From NCBI GenBank assembly GCA_017992055.1, contig JAGOPK010000015.1:23819-87818 (forward strand): a stretch of DNA of 64,000 nucleotides. Direction: 5' to 3'. Source of the stretch: Burkholderiaceae bacterium (GTDB lineage Bacteria; Pseudomonadota; Gammaproteobacteria; Burkholderiales; Burkholderiaceae_C). Every line of letters starts with the position of its first letter. The stretch's first letter is position 1. This document shows, one piece after another, positions 30,241-39,415 of this stretch. The notes below the pieces were generated by a model. It saw only the letters and a list, made by a program, of their open reading frames with translations, was not told the DNA's origin and made no database searches. The position numbers and the translations under genes were made by a program.

Positions 30241-30801
30241 ATGAAGGACTTGATGCGCCCGGCCTGGGCGCTGCTGGGCGTGGCCGCCCTCAGCGGCTGC
30301 GCGATGACCGCCCCCAACTACTCACCGTCGATCGACAACCTCGAGATCCTCAAGCGCTCGGCCGCACCGATGGCGCTGGGCGCATTCACGCTGCAGTCCG
30401 GCCTGGCCGGCGGCACCTCGATCGGCCTGCGTGGCAACTCGATGAACTCGTCGGTCGGTGGCGACTATGCCGCCTACCTGGCCGAGGCCCTGCGCCAGGA
30501 GCTGGCGCTGGCCGGCAAGCTGGACCCGAAGAGCCGCATCGTCATCAGCGGCCTGCTGCTGAAGAACGACATCGCCGCGGCCGGCATGGCCACCAACAGC
30601 GGCGAGATCGAGGCCCGCTTCAGCGTCAGCCGCGACGGCCAGCCGCGATATGCCAAGGCCCACCGCGTCGAGATGAGCTGGGAGTCGTCCTTCGCCGGCG
30701 CCGTGGCCATCCCCAAGGCCATGCAGCAATACCCGCTGATGGTGCAGAAGCTGATCGGCCAGCTGCTGGCCGACCCCGAGTTCATCGCCGCGCTGAAGTG
30801 A
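30241..30801 (+). CDS. Putative outer-membrane lipoprotein, first of a pair
   Basis: 186 residues with signal peptide and lipobox AALSGC (cleavage near residue 20). The mature part holds a domain of alternating strands and helices (LAEALRQELALAGKL, IVISGLLLKNDI, GEIEARFSV) resembling the YajG/LpoB-like class of small lipoproteins, though I cannot assign a family. GGAGGATG stands before the ATG at 30241. The second lipoprotein gene follows after 22 nt with its own GGAGAG site, so the pair is an operon. Function unknown. Confidence 0.8.
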   Translation: MKDLMRPAWALLGVAALSGCAMTAPNYSPSIDNLEILKRSAAPMALGAFTLQSGLAGGTSIGLRGNSMNSSVGGDYAAYLAEALRQELALAGKLDPKSRIVISGLLLKNDIAAAGMATNSGEIEARFSVSRDGQPRYAKAHRVEMSWESSFAGAVAIPKAMQQYPLMVQKLIGQLLADPEFIAALK

Positions 30802-30823
30802 CGCGCACCGCACAGGAGAGTCC

Positions 30824-31429
30824 ATGTTTGCCAAACTGAATCGCTGGGCGGCCGGGCTGGCCGCCGTCGCCGTGGTGCTGGTGCTGGGCGGCTGCGCCCA
30901 TCCAATCTCGCTGGCGCCCAATGTCGCCAACATCGCCGGCGCCGGCAGTGGCGGCGCCGGCAAGATCGACAAGCGCGTGGGCCTGGTCATCACCGATGCC
31001 GACAAGGCGCGCGAGGTCATCACGCCCGGCGGCGGCGGCGACAAGGTCAGCTACTTTCCCTACCGCGACCTGGAAGCTGGCCTGTACTTCGCGCTGGCCG
31101 AGTCCTTTGCCAGCGTCACCAAGGTCAGCGGCGTGGCCGATGCCAAGGTCAAGGGCGACCGGCTCAACCTGATCATCACGCCGGAGATCAGGACCACGTC
31201 CTATTCCGACAGCATCCTGACCTGGCCGCCGACGCTGTTCAACATCGAGCTGACCTGCAAGGTGGTCGACGACAGCGGCAAGGCGGTGACCGAGCTGCGC
31301 GTGGTCGGCGACGGCCGCGCCAGCTTCGACGAGTTCAGGAGCGACTTCTCGCTGTCGGCCAAGCGCGCCTCGGACGACCTGTTGAAGAAGCTGGTGAAGG
31401 CGCTGGGCGAGGCCAAGGAGCTGCGCTGA
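30824..31429 (+). CDS. Putative outer-membrane lipoprotein, second of a pair
   Basis: 201 residues. Signal peptide with lipobox VLGGC near residue 25, then a Gly/Ala segment and an alpha/beta domain containing GLVITDADKAREVI, YFALAESFASV and LNLIITPEIRT. The layout resembles the preceding lipoprotein, so the two may be distant paralogues or partners. No enzyme motif is seen. A strong intrinsic terminator follows 40 nt after the stop, closing the two-gene operon. Confidence 0.8.
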   Translation: MFAKLNRWAAGLAAVAVVLVLGGCAHPISLAPNVANIAGAGSGGAGKIDKRVGLVITDADKAREVITPGGGGDKVSYFPYRDLEAGLYFALAESFASVTKVSGVADAKVKGDRLNLIITPEIRTTSYSDSILTWPPTLFNIELTCKVVDDSGKAVTELRVVGDGRASFDEFRSDFSLSAKRASDDLLKKLVKALGEAKELR

Positions 31430-31467
31430 GGCGGCCACCAACGCCCACCCACGCCACCAGATGCAGC

Positions 31468-31492
31468 AAGGGGCCCATGCGGGCCCCTTTTT
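31468..31492 (+). terminator. Intrinsic terminator after the lipoprotein pair
   Basis: Perfect hairpin AAGGGGCCC, loop ATGC, GGGCCCCTT, running into five T residues. It ends the plus-strand operon and lies 20 nt before the stop of the convergent dps gene. On the opposite strand the tail is too T-poor to act well. Confidence 0.9.
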
Positions 31493-31511
31493 CATCGTCG
31501 CGCGCCGGCGC

Positions 31512-32027
31512 TCACTCCTCCAGCAGCGACCTCAGCATCCACGCCGTCTGCTCGTGCACCGTCAGGCGCTGGGTCAGCAGGTCGGCGGTGGGCTCGTCGT
31601 TGGCCGCGTCGGCCAGCGGGAAGATGCTGCGCGCGGTGCGGGCCACGGCCTCGTGGCCTTCGACCAGGATCTTCACCATCTCCAGCGCCTTGGGCGGCGT
31701 GGCCGGCGCATCGGGCAGTGACGACAGCTGCTTGAACTGGGCATACGAGCCCGGCGCCGCATGGCCCAGCGAGCGGATGCGCTCGGCCACCGGGTCCACC
31801 GCATTCCACAGCTCGGTGTACTGGGCCATGAACATGGTGTGCAGGGTGTTGAACATCGGCCCCGTCACGTTCCAGTGGAAGTTGTGCGTGGTCAGGTACA
31901 GCGTATAGGTGTCGGCCAGCAGCTTGGCCAGGCCGCCGGTGATGGCGCTGCGGTCCTTGTCGCTGATGCCGATGTTGATCGCCGTGCCGCCGGTGGCGGA
32001 TGCGGCCGGTTTCTTGGCCTTGGCCAT
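31512..32027 (-). CDS. dps: Dps-family DNA-binding ferritin
   Basis: 171 residues. Dps forms a dodecameric shell that oxidises and stores iron and coats DNA under stress. The ferroxidase signature [13 protein letters not shown] and [22 protein letters not shown] (shown in two parts of the helix) are present with the catalytic His, Asp and Glu residues; the N-terminus MAKAKKP is Lys-rich, as needed for DNA binding. CAGGAG precedes the ATG at 32027. Many dps genes are OxyR-controlled; oxyR is encoded 6 kb away, but no OxyR site could be confirmed. Confidence 0.95.
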   Translation of the reverse strand: MAKAKKPAASATGGTAINIGISDKDRSAITGGLAKLLADTYTLYLTTHNFHWNVTGPMFNTLHTMFMAQYTELWNAVDPVAERIRSLGHAAPGSYAQFKQLSSLPDAPATPPKALEMVKILVEGHEAVARTARSIFPLADAANDEPTADLLTQRLTVHEQTAWMLRSLLEE

Positions 32028-32076
32028 GGGGTTGCTCCTGCAGGATGGAAAGCGGGTTGCAGCAAGCTTAGCCGCT

Positions 32077-33108
32077 TCAGCGGCCACCCAGCCTGGCCTT
32101 GACGTCTTGTCCGACCTTCTTGTTGACGAACTGCAAGTTCGCCACCTGGGACAGGTCGACCTCGCCCGGCTTGTACAGCCCGGCCTTGACCATCTGGCCG
32201 TAGAAGTCGGCGATGCGTGCCGCGCTCATCGCACCGATGCCGTTGGCCAGGGCCTCGCCCGAGTCGACGATGCCCTGGCTCTTCATCAGCGCCACGCTGG
32301 CCTCGATCTCGGCCTCGCTCATCTCGGGGTTGTCCTTGATCATCAGCACATTGGCCGGCTTGCGGTTGCCGTACAGGTAGTTGACCCAGCCGAGGATGGA
32401 CGCGTCCACAAAGCGCTGCACCAGCTCGGGCTTGTTCTTGACGGTGTCGGTGCGCGCCTCGATCACCGTGCTGTAGGTGGAGAAGCCGTGGTCGGCCAGC
32501 AGGTGCACCACCGGCTTGAACTTGCCCTGGTTCTCGGCATAGATGGGCTCGGCCACCGAATAGCCCTGCTGGATGGCCTTGGGGTTGGCCAGCCAGGGGC
32601 CGAGGTTGTAGTTGTAGGGCTTGAGCGCCTCGTCCTTGAAGCCGTGCACCGCCTTCAGCCACTGCCACCAGCTGAACTGGCCGTCCTTGGCCACCAGGGC
32701 CAGCGGCGCGTTCTTCAGCGTCTCCCACTTCTCGTAGCCCTGGCCGGGATGGGCCATCAGCGCCTGCGGGTCCTTCTGGAACATCGCGGCGACGACGACG
32801 GTCGGCACCTTGTTCTTGACGTTGTCAAAGCTGTGCAGCAGGTTGCCGGTCATCAGGAAGTCGATCTTGCCGGCCGGCAGCAGCGGCCGGTTGTTGACCT
32901 GCGGGCCGCCCTGCTGCAGCGTGACCTCCAGGCCGTACTTCTTGTAGGTGCCGTCGGCCACGGCCTGGTAGAAGCCACCGTGAGCGGCCTGGGCCTTCCA
33001 GTTGGTGGCGAAGATCACCTTGTCCGGCGTCGCGGACTGGGTCTGGGCCGAGGCCGGGGCCCAGGCGAGGACGGTGGCGGTACAGGCCGCGATCAGCGAA
33101 AGGCGCAT
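32077..33108 (-). CDS. ABC transporter periplasmic receptor, NMT1/THI5-like
   Basis: 343 residues with a signal peptide ending at ASAQT. The NMT1/SsuA-like fold is shown by [19 protein letters not shown] at the start of the mature protein, [10 protein letters not shown], and [11 protein letters not shown]. Ligands of this family include thiamine precursors, riboflavin, taurine and nitrate; the CCCFC-type thiamine-precursor motif is absent, so the ligand is open. It is the last gene of an ABC operon whose ATPase and permease lie upstream, separated from them by a diguanylate cyclase gene. Confidence 0.86.
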   Translation of the reverse strand: MRLSLIAACTATVLAWAPASAQTQSATPDKVIFATNWKAQAAHGGFYQAVADGTYKKYGLEVTLQQGGPQVNNRPLLPAGKIDFLMTGNLLHSFDNVKNKVPTVVVAAMFQKDPQALMAHPGQGYEKWETLKNAPLALVAKDGQFSWWQWLKAVHGFKDEALKPYNYNLGPWLANPKAIQQGYSVAEPIYAENQGKFKPVVHLLADHGFSTYSTVIEARTDTVKNKPELVQRFVDASILGWVNYLYGNRKPANVLMIKDNPEMSEAEIEASVALMKSQGIVDSGEALANGIGAMSAARIADFYGQMVKAGLYKPGEVDLSQVANLQFVNKKVGQDVKARLGGR

Positions 33109-33171
33109 GGCAGGGGCTCCGGGAGAGTCGCTCGTGATGCGCGGATTCTGTCGCCTCCGGCGCGGCCTGGC

Positions 33172-34983
33172 TCAGTGCAGGTCCATCGCCGCCGCCTGTT
33201 GAACCTCGGCGGCGCCGGCGGGCGGGCCGACGCGGTTCTTGCCGCCCAGCTTGCCGGCATACAGCGCCCGGTCGGCCAGGCGCAGCAGCTCGGCCGGGTC
33301 GCGCGTGTCCAGCGGCGCCAGCGCCAGGCCCACGGTCACGCCCACGTTCACGCTCACCGGCAGCGCGCCACGGCGCAGCACAAAGGCCGGCCGGCACACC
33401 TGCAGCAGCTGCTCGCCCAGCTGGCGCGCCTGGGCCGGGCCGGCCAGGTCGCCGGCGACCACCACGAACTCGTCGCCGCCCAGGCGGGCCACCAGGTCGC
33501 TGCTGCGCACCGCGGCGCGCAGGCGCAGCGCAAACTGCAGCAGCAGCTCGTCGCCGGCATCGTGGCCATGCTGGTCGTTGACCGCCTTGAAGCCGTCCAG
33601 GTCCAGCAGATAGGCGGCCAGCGGACGGTCGGGCGTGCTGCGCGCCACCCGCTCGCCCAGCTGGCGCTGCAGGCCGCGGCGGTTGCCCAGGCCGGTCAGC
33701 GCATCGGTGTGGGCCGCGTCGTCCAGCCGCTGGGCCTCGCGCCGCGTGGCCTTGGCCTGCTCGCTGTGCCGGCGCATCTGCAGCTGCAGCATCACCGCCC
33801 AGGCCAGCAGCTGGCCCATCGAGCCGATCTGCAGGCTGTGGTCGTTCCACCAGCTGGCCGGCAAGCGGCCCAGGTGCATCAGCGTGGTGGTGGCCGTGCC
33901 CCAGCCATAGACCAGCCAGCCGAGCAGCATCCAGGCGGCGCCGCCGTCGCCGTCGCGCAGCCGCAGCAGCGCGGCCGGCACCGCCACCAGGAGGGGCAGC
34001 AGCCCCAGCAGGGCGCCATGGCGTGCCACCGCGCCATAGCCCAGCCAGCCGGCCAGCTGGGCCAGCACCAGGCCCAGCCCGGCCAGGCTGGTGGCCCACA
34101 GCAGGTGGCTGGCCCAGGGCCAGCGCCGGTGGATCTGCAGCGCATGGTCGACGAAGCGGGCGCCGCTGGCGATGATCAGCACGCCCAGCATCGGCGTGCC
34201 GTTGGCGATCAGCCAGGGGTTGGCGGGCCACAGGTACTGGGCCGCCAGGCCATGGTAGGCGGCCAGGTAGAGCAGCGAAAACAGCCCGGCGACGGCGTAC
34301 CACAGCGGCACGGCCTGGCCCGAGGCCAGGCCATGGATCAGCGCAAACACCAGCGTGGCCAGGCCGATGCCCATGCACAGGCCTTGCAGCGCCTGCTCGG
34401 CCGACTCGGCCTGGAACAGCGCATCGCTGCGCTTGAAGGCCAGCGGCACGGTCATCGGCCCGGCATTGCGGGCGCGCAGCACCAGCATGCAGTCCTGGCC
34501 GGGCGGCAGGGCCAGCGCCACCTGGTGGCTGCGTGGTGGACCGTGGCGCTCGGCCATCGGCCGCTGGTCGCCCAGCGTCGCCTGCTGCACCAGCCGGCCG
34601 CCGCAGAAGGCCCACAGCAGGGCCTCGTCCAGCGGCGGATAGTCCAGCTGCAGCCACCAGTCGCGCGCACCATCGTCGGCCAGGCGCAGCGGGATGCGCA
34701 GCCACAGCAGCTGGCCGGCCTGGCGGCCGAAGCTGGCCCGCGGGCCGGTGGGCGCGGCAAAGCCCTCGCCCTGCAGCGCCACCTGCAGCGGGTCCAGCGC
34801 CGCGGCCGTGGCCGGCTGCAGGCGCACCTGGGCGGCGCTCCAGGCGTCCAGCTGCGGCTGCGCTGCCTGCAGCTCCAGCACGGCCGGTGCCGCCATGGCC
34901 TGGGCCAGGCCGGCCCAGGCCAGCAGCCACAGCCCGGCCAGCCACGCGGCGGTGCGGGCAAGGGAAGACGCTCGACGCAACAT
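33172..34983 (-). CDS. Membrane diguanylate cyclase (7TMR-DISM sensor + GGDEF)
   Basis: 603 residues. Signal peptide, a periplasmic 7TMR-DISM extracellular domain (~30-175), seven membrane segments (~185-395), then a GGDEF domain (~430-590). The active site GGDEF is intact at residues 502-506, and RSSD five residues before it is a proper inhibitory I-site, so it should make cyclic di-GMP with product feedback. The sensor domain type binds carbohydrates or small ligands. It sits between permease and receptor genes of an ABC importer with gaps of 67 and 63 nt, so it may be co-expressed and could sense the same solute. Confidence 0.9.
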   Translation of the reverse strand: MLRRASSLARTAAWLAGLWLLAWAGLAQAMAAPAVLELQAAQPQLDAWSAAQVRLQPATAAALDPLQVALQGEGFAAPTGPRASFGRQAGQLLWLRIPLRLADDGARDWWLQLDYPPLDEALLWAFCGGRLVQQATLGDQRPMAERHGPPRSHQVALALPPGQDCMLVLRARNAGPMTVPLAFKRSDALFQAESAEQALQGLCMGIGLATLVFALIHGLASGQAVPLWYAVAGLFSLLYLAAYHGLAAQYLWPANPWLIANGTPMLGVLIIASGARFVDHALQIHRRWPWASHLLWATSLAGLGLVLAQLAGWLGYGAVARHGALLGLLPLLVAVPAALLRLRDGDGGAAWMLLGWLVYGWGTATTTLMHLGRLPASWWNDHSLQIGSMGQLLAWAVMLQLQMRRHSEQAKATRREAQRLDDAAHTDALTGLGNRRGLQRQLGERVARSTPDRPLAAYLLDLDGFKAVNDQHGHDAGDELLLQFALRLRAAVRSSDLVARLGGDEFVVVAGDLAGPAQARQLGEQLLQVCRPAFVLRRGALPVSVNVGVTVGLALAPLDTRDPAELLRLADRALYAGKLGGKNRVGPPAGAAEVQQAAAMDLH

Positions 34984-35050
34984 CCCAGGGCTATCGGACG
35001 CCGCGCCGCCGGCTTGAGCGCCACGCGCCGCCGGTATCGCCCGGGGGCGA

Positions 35051-35839
35051 TCAGCTGCTGCGGCCGGACTCGCTGGCGTGCCAGGAGCCGAGCACGGCGC
35101 GCGACAGCAGGTTCAGCCCGGCGAAGATCAGCACGCCGGTGGCCACCAGCAGGCTCAGCGCGGCAAACATCTTCGGCGTCTCGGTGCGGAAGCTGGCCTC
35201 CAGGATGCGCGAGGCCAGGCCGGTCTCGCGGCCGGCGGCGCCGGCCACCATCTCGGCGGTGACGGCGCCGATCAGCGCCAGCCCGCCCGAGACCTTGAGC
35301 CCGGCGATGAAGTACGGCAGTGCCGACGGCATGCGCAGCAGGGCCAGGCGCTGCCAGGGCGTGGCCCGGTACAGGCGGAACAGGTCCTGCAGATGCACAT
35401 CGGCGGCGCGCAGGCCGATCACGGTGTTGGACAGGATCGGGAAGAAGGCCACGATCCAGGCGCACAACAGCAGGGCCGCGGTGGTGCTGTCCAGGTAGAT
35501 CAGGATCAGCGGCGCCACCGCGACGATGGGCGTGACCTGCAGCACCACGGCCAGCGGGAACAGCGCCCGCTCCAGACTGGGCGACAGCGCAAATGCCGCG
35601 GCGATGGCCACGCCGCCGGCGCAGGCCAGGGCCAGCGCGCCGGCCGTGACCTTGAGCGTGAACCACCAGCTGCCCAGCAGCGACAGGCCGTGCTGCTGCA
35701 GGGCCTGGGCGATGCGGCTGGGCGCGGGCAGGGTGTAGTCGGGGATGCCGGCCCAGCGCACGCCCAGCTCCCACAGCAGCAGCAGGCCCAGCAGGGTGGC
35801 GGTGGGCAGCAGCGCGGCCGCGCGCCGGCCGGGCCTCAA
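35051..35839 (-). CDS. ABC transporter permease, SsuC/TauC type
   Basis: 262 residues with about six membrane helices; the EAA-type cytoplasmic loop appears around LFRLYRATPWQRLALLRMPSA, followed by ALPYFIAGLKVS and GLIGAVTAEMV-like residues typical of BPD_transp_1 permeases. I place the start at a TTG (35839) that overlaps the TGA of the ATPase gene (TTGA), since no ATG fits before the first helix. This implies translational coupling. Works with the ATPase at 35836-36657 and the NMT1-like receptor at 32077. Confidence 0.84.
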   Translation of the reverse strand: MRPGRRAAALLPTATLLGLLLLWELGVRWAGIPDYTLPAPSRIAQALQQHGLSLLGSWWFTLKVTAGALALACAGGVAIAAAFALSPSLERALFPLAVVLQVTPIVAVAPLILIYLDSTTAALLLCAWIVAFFPILSNTVIGLRAADVHLQDLFRLYRATPWQRLALLRMPSALPYFIAGLKVSGGLALIGAVTAEMVAGAAGRETGLASRILEASFRTETPKMFAALSLLVATGVLIFAGLNLLSRAVLGSWHASESGRSS

Positions 35840-36657
35840 GCCGCGTCCCCGGCGGTTGCAGCCGGCGTGGCCGCGGCCTGCAGCGCCTGCGACAGCCGCC
35901 GGCACAGCGCACCGAAGTCCGGCGCATGGCGCCAGTCGGCCGGGCGCGGATAAGGCGCCGGCACCGCCAGCTCGGCGACGATGCGGCCCGGCCGCGCCGC
36001 CATCACCAGCACGCGCTGGCTCAGGAACACCGCCTCGGCGACGCTGTGGGTGACGAACAGCACCGCCATGCGCTGGGCCTGCCACCACTGCAGCAGGTCA
36101 TCGTTGAGGCGCTGGCGGGTGATGTCGTCCAGCGCCGCAAAGGGCTCGTCCATCAGCAGCACCCGCGGCTCGGTGGCCAGGGCGCGGGCGATGGAGGCGC
36201 GCATCTTCATGCCGCCGGACAGCGCCGCCGGCCGCGCCTGGGCAAAGTCGGCCAGGCCCACGCGCTGCAGCACGCCCTGCACATGGGCCAGGCGCCGCGC
36301 CCGCGGCCAGCCCTGCAGGCGCAGCGGCAGGGCCACGTTGTCGGCCACCGTGGCCCAGGGCATCAGCGTCGCCTCCTGGAACACGAAGGCCGTGTCCAGG
36401 CCCGGCCCGGCGGCCGGCGCGGGCCGGCAGGCCGGTGCGTCGACCGTGCCGGCGCTGGCCTGCTCCAGCCCGGCCACCAGGCGCAGCACCGTGCTCTTGC
36501 CGCAGCCCGACGGGCCGAGCAGCGTGACGAATTCGCCGGGCGCCAGCGCCAGGTCCAGGTCCACGCCGGCCAGCGCCAGCGCGCCACCGGGGTACTGCTT
36601 GTGCACGCCGCGCAGCCGGATCAGCGGCGGGGCGGATGAGGGTTCAGCGTCGGCCAT
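35836..36657 (-). CDS. ABC transporter ATPase, SsuB/TauB type
   Basis: 273 residues. Walker A LLGPSGCGKST (~45), Q-loop VFQEATLMPW, signature LSGGMKMRASIARAL, Walker B VLLMDEPFAALD and H-loop VTHSVAEA, all characteristic of nitrate/sulfonate/taurine-type importers. A longer upstream frame exists but lacks homology; ATG at 36657 fits. A small predicted membrane peptide gene lies 59 nt upstream on the same strand and may lead this operon. Confidence 0.93.
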   Translation of the reverse strand: MADAEPSSAPPLIRLRGVHKQYPGGALALAGVDLDLALAPGEFVTLLGPSGCGKSTVLRLVAGLEQASAGTVDAPACRPAPAAGPGLDTAFVFQEATLMPWATVADNVALPLRLQGWPRARRLAHVQGVLQRVGLADFAQARPAALSGGMKMRASIARALATEPRVLLMDEPFAALDDITRQRLNDDLLQWWQAQRMAVLFVTHSVAEAVFLSQRVLVMAARPGRIVAELAVPAPYPRPADWRHAPDFGALCRRLSQALQAAATPAATAGDAA

Positions 36658-36716
36658 CGGGCCGCAGTGTGCCCTGTCGCTGCAGGCCGCGCCGCGCAGG
36701 GCCCGGCCAGGGCGGC

Positions 36717-36842
36717 TCAGCCGTGGCTCAGCATCCAGCGCGCGGCGTCGCCCAGGCCCAGCAGGCTGCCGGCGGCAAACAGGGCCCAGCCGCCGAGCTG
36801 ACGCAGCGAGACGGCGGAAGTGGACGAAGGTGCATCGCTCAT
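36717..36842 (-). CDS. Small hypothetical membrane peptide
   Basis: 41 residues with one hydrophobic segment (LGGWALFAAGSLLGLGDAA) and charged ends. GGAGACC is placed at a fair distance before the ATG at 36842. It precedes the ABC transporter ATPase gene on the same strand. No family known. The evidence is a good ribosome-binding site and a plausible single-pass membrane helix; it may still be chance. Confidence 0.45.
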   Translation of the reverse strand: MSDAPSSTSAVSLRQLGGWALFAAGSLLGLGDAARWMLSHG

Positions 36843-37003
36843 GGTCGGTCTCCGTGGGGGTGGATGCGCGCGGATGGCAGGGCCCGATTCTGCGGATCGG
36901 CCTCCGCGCCGGCCAATTGAATGAGGCTGTGGCCGCCATAGCCTCGCCGGCATGGCCTGCTGCACACTCGCCGCATCGGCGACAGGCAGCGGGAGAGACG
37001 GCG

Positions 37004-37399
37004 ATGGTGGTGCGGGTGGTGCAGCTGGGCAGCCAGCGCAGCGAGGGCGAGGGCCTGCGCATCGGCACGGTGCGGCGTCCGCCACGCGGCGTGCCCAAGA
37101 GCGAGTTCGCCAGCGGCAACTGGTACGACCTCTGGTATCCCAACCTGGCGCCCAGCGTCGAGACCATGAAGCTGGGCCAGGCCGCGCTGTCCGGCGACGA
37201 CGCGGCCGGCTGGACCGCCTTCGTGCGCCGCTACCGCCAGGAGATGGCCCAGCCCGAGGCGGCGCGCAGCATCGCGCTGCTGGCTGCGCTGTCGCACAGC
37301 GCCGACTTCTCGGTGGGCTGCTACTGCGCCGACGAGGCCCGCTGCCACCGCGGCCTGCTGCGCGGCCTGCTGGCCGAGCAGGGCGCAGCCCTGGGCTGA
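37004..37399 (+). CDS. DUF488-family protein
   Basis: 131 residues. DUF488 features: RIGTVRRPPRGVPKSEFASGNWYDLWYPNLAPS in outline (start RIGTVRRPP, then YDLWYPNLAPS), and CYCADEARCHRGLL near the C-terminus with the conserved Cys/His pattern. Function of this family is not established. The ATG at 37004 follows GGGAGAGACGG, a good ribosome-binding site. The HD-domain gene follows after 12 nt, so both are likely co-transcribed. Confidence 0.82.
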   Translation: MVVRVVQLGSQRSEGEGLRIGTVRRPPRGVPKSEFASGNWYDLWYPNLAPSVETMKLGQAALSGDDAAGWTAFVRRYRQEMAQPEAARSIALLAALSHSADFSVGCYCADEARCHRGLLRGLLAEQGAALG

Positions 37400-37411
37400 G
37401 CGGGGCCAGCG

Positions 37412-37996
37412 ATGCAGCCGCTGATCGACTTCATCTACGAGATCGACCGCCTGAAGGGCGTGGAGCGCAAAACCCGGCCGCTGGGCCTGGCGCGGGCCGA
37501 GAACTCGGCCGAGCACAGCTGGCAGATCGCGCTGGCGGCCCAGGCCCTGGCGCACCTGGCGGCCGAGCCGGTGGACATCGCCCGCGTGGTGCAGATGCTG
37601 CTGGTGCACGACCTGGGCGAGATCGACACCGGCGACACCCTGGTCTATGTCAGCGAGGGCTGGGCCGAGCGCAAGGCGGCCGAGCGCGCCGCCATCGAGC
37701 GCATGGCCGCCCGGCTGACGCCCGGGGCCGGCGCCGCGCTGCTGGGCGCCTGGCAGGAGTTCGAGGACGAGGCCACCGCCGAGGCGCGCTTTGCCCATGC
37801 CATCGACCGTGCGCTGCCGGCGCTGCTGAACCTGGCCAACCACGGCCAGAGCTGGCGCGAGCACGGCATCCGCCATGCCCAGGTGGTGGCGCGCATCGGC
37901 CCGCCGATCGCCGCCGGCTGCCCGGCGCTGTGGGACTACATGCGGCAGCGGCTGGACGCCGCCCAGGCCGAGGGCTGGTTCGGCCTGGAGGGCTGA
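37412..37996 (+). CDS. HD-domain hydrolase (YfbR/HDDC2-like)
   Basis: 194 residues. The HD metal motif is split as AEHSWQIALAA (first His) and LLVHDLGEIDTGD (HD pair), followed by the distal Asp in HAIDRALPALLN. YfbR-like members are deoxyribonucleoside-5'-monophosphatases; HDDC2 proteins are close relatives, so nucleotide cleansing is a fair guess. Cytoplasmic. It shares an operon with the DUF488 gene and converges with oxyR, one base between the stops. Confidence 0.82.
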   Translation: MQPLIDFIYEIDRLKGVERKTRPLGLARAENSAEHSWQIALAAQALAHLAAEPVDIARVVQMLLVHDLGEIDTGDTLVYVSEGWAERKAAERAAIERMAARLTPGAGAALLGAWQEFEDEATAEARFAHAIDRALPALLNLANHGQSWREHGIRHAQVVARIGPPIAAGCPALWDYMRQRLDAAQAEGWFGLEG

Positions 37997-37997
37997 C

Positions 37998-38918
37998 TCA
38001 GGACAGCCGCTCGACCCCGTTCAGCTTGCAGGCGTAAACCGCATTGCGCAGCGCGGCAATGGCCTCGTAGCGCGGAAAGCTGCGCCGCCAGGCCAGCACC
38101 ACGCGGCGCGTCGGCGCCGGCGGGATGAAGGGGATGTAGCGCACATGCTCCGAGGGCTCCTTGGGGATGCTCAGCACCGGCACCACGGTGATGCCCATGC
38201 CCGAGGCCACCATGTGCTTGATGGTCTCCAGCGAGCTGCCCTCGAAGCTCTTGCGGATGCCCTCGGTCTGGCTGGAGAAGCGGGCGAACTCGGGGCAGAC
38301 CTCCAGCACCTGGTCGCGGAAGCAGTGGCCATTGCCCAGCAGCAGCATGGTCTCGGCCTTCAACTCCTCGGCGCTGATGGCCTGGCGCTGCGCCAGCGGG
38401 TGGTGCACCGGCACGGCCACCGCAAACGGCTCGTCGTACAGCGGCGCAATGGCCAGGCCGGTGTCCGGAAAGGGCTCGGCCATGATGGCGCAGTCCAGCT
38501 CGCCGGTGCGCAGCATCTCCAGCAGCTTGACGGTGAAGTTCTCCTGCAGCATCAGCGGCATCTGCGGCGTCTGCGCGATGGCGTGCTTGACCAGCTCGGG
38601 CAGCAGATAGGGGCCGATGGTGTAGATGATGCCCAGGCGCAGCGGCCCGGCCAGCGGGTTCTTGCCGCGCTTGGCGATCTCCTTGATGGCCTGGGCCTGC
38701 TCCAGCACCTGCTGGGCCTGGCGCACGATCTCGTCGCCCAGCGGCGTGACGCTGACCTCGGCCCCGCCACGCTCGAACAGCTTGACGTCCAGCTCCTCCT
38801 CCAGCTTCTTGATGGCCACGCTGAGCGTGGGCTGGCTGACGAAGCAGGCCTCGGCGGCACGGCCGAAGTGCTTCTCGCGGGCGACGGCGACGATGTAGCG
38901 CAGCTCGGTGAGGGTCAT
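37998..38918 (-). CDS. oxyR: Hydrogen-peroxide-responsive LysR regulator OxyR
   Basis: 306 residues. LysR winged helix MTLTELRYIVAVAREKHF... with FVSQPTLSVAIKKLEEEL as recognition helix. The OxyR redox segment GNGHCFRDQVLEVC carries both cysteines equivalent to Cys199 and Cys208 of E. coli OxyR, and the following SSQTEGIRKSFEGSSLETIKHM is typical. Oxidation by peroxide makes the disulfide and activates catalase, peroxiredoxin and dps genes. The recG neighbour common in betaproteobacteria is absent. A small hypothetical gene ends 8 nt upstream on the same strand. Confidence 0.95.
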   Translation of the reverse strand: MTLTELRYIVAVAREKHFGRAAEACFVSQPTLSVAIKKLEEELDVKLFERGGAEVSVTPLGDEIVRQAQQVLEQAQAIKEIAKRGKNPLAGPLRLGIIYTIGPYLLPELVKHAIAQTPQMPLMLQENFTVKLLEMLRTGELDCAIMAEPFPDTGLAIAPLYDEPFAVAVPVHHPLAQRQAISAEELKAETMLLLGNGHCFRDQVLEVCPEFARFSSQTEGIRKSFEGSSLETIKHMVASGMGITVVPVLSIPKEPSEHVRYIPFIPPAPTRRVVLAWRRSFPRYEAIAALRNAVYACKLNGVERLS

Positions 38919-38926
38919 GCGACCGA

Positions 38927-39229
38927 TTATGTGAGCGCCCGCCGAGCCGCTTGGGCCGCTTGAGCGGCGCTGCGGCATTGCACCGCGGCCGCCCATTCGG
39001 CAGCGGTCCAGTCCTCCAGCGAGCATTCGGCCACCGCCAGGCCCTGGCGCAGCTCCAGGCTGGAGTCGAACCAGCCGCAGGCGCCGCTGCGCTGGGCGTC
39101 GGCCGCGGCCTCGTCGTCGGCCAGCTCGGCGAACACCGTGTCCTCCCAGTCCGGGTGAAAGCGCCGCGGCGCGGCGGGCGCAGCGCAACGGGACAGGGCC
39201 TGGAACCAGCGGGCGGGCAGCATGCTCAT
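38927..39229 (-). CDS. Small hypothetical protein upstream of oxyR
   Basis: 100 residues, acidic and Ala-rich in the C-terminal half (ADDEAAADAQ; SAAQAAQAARRAL), with an N-terminal amphipathic stretch MSMLPARWFQALSR. AGGAGACC precedes the ATG at 39229. No family recognised. It ends 8 nt before the oxyR start and probably shares its transcript. Confidence 0.6.
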   Translation of the reverse strand: MSMLPARWFQALSRCAAPAAPRRFHPDWEDTVFAELADDEAAADAQRSGACGWFDSSLELRQGLAVAECSLEDWTAAEWAAAVQCRSAAQAAQAARRALT

Positions 39230-39415
39230 GGCGGTCTCCTGGGGTCGTCGGTGGGCGGTGGACCGTCCTGGTGACGGCATGGCGCCATGGTCGGCCGCCG
39301 CCGCCGTCCGGCCCATCACCCCGCGGCGGGGGACGGGCAGGGGCCCGGGGTGGACGGTGGGGGAAGCCCCCCGTCCGGGGGACACCCCCCACCCGCGCTA
39401 TGCTCGCCACCCCCC

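Noticed and set aside
32077-33108. Naming the NMT1-like receptor as ThiY or SsuA
   Set aside because: The thiamine-precursor CCCFC motif is absent and no sulfonate or taurine enzyme genes are near, so the ligand is left open.
31909-35262. Plus-strand open frame of about 1117 codons
   Set aside because: Antisense to dps, the NMT1 receptor and the GGDEF gene; low-complexity composition and no motif.
39300-39415. GC-tract region before the DUF2946-like gene as a CRISPR or phase-variable repeat
   Set aside because: Runs of G and C are short and irregular, with no regular spacing or spacer structure.
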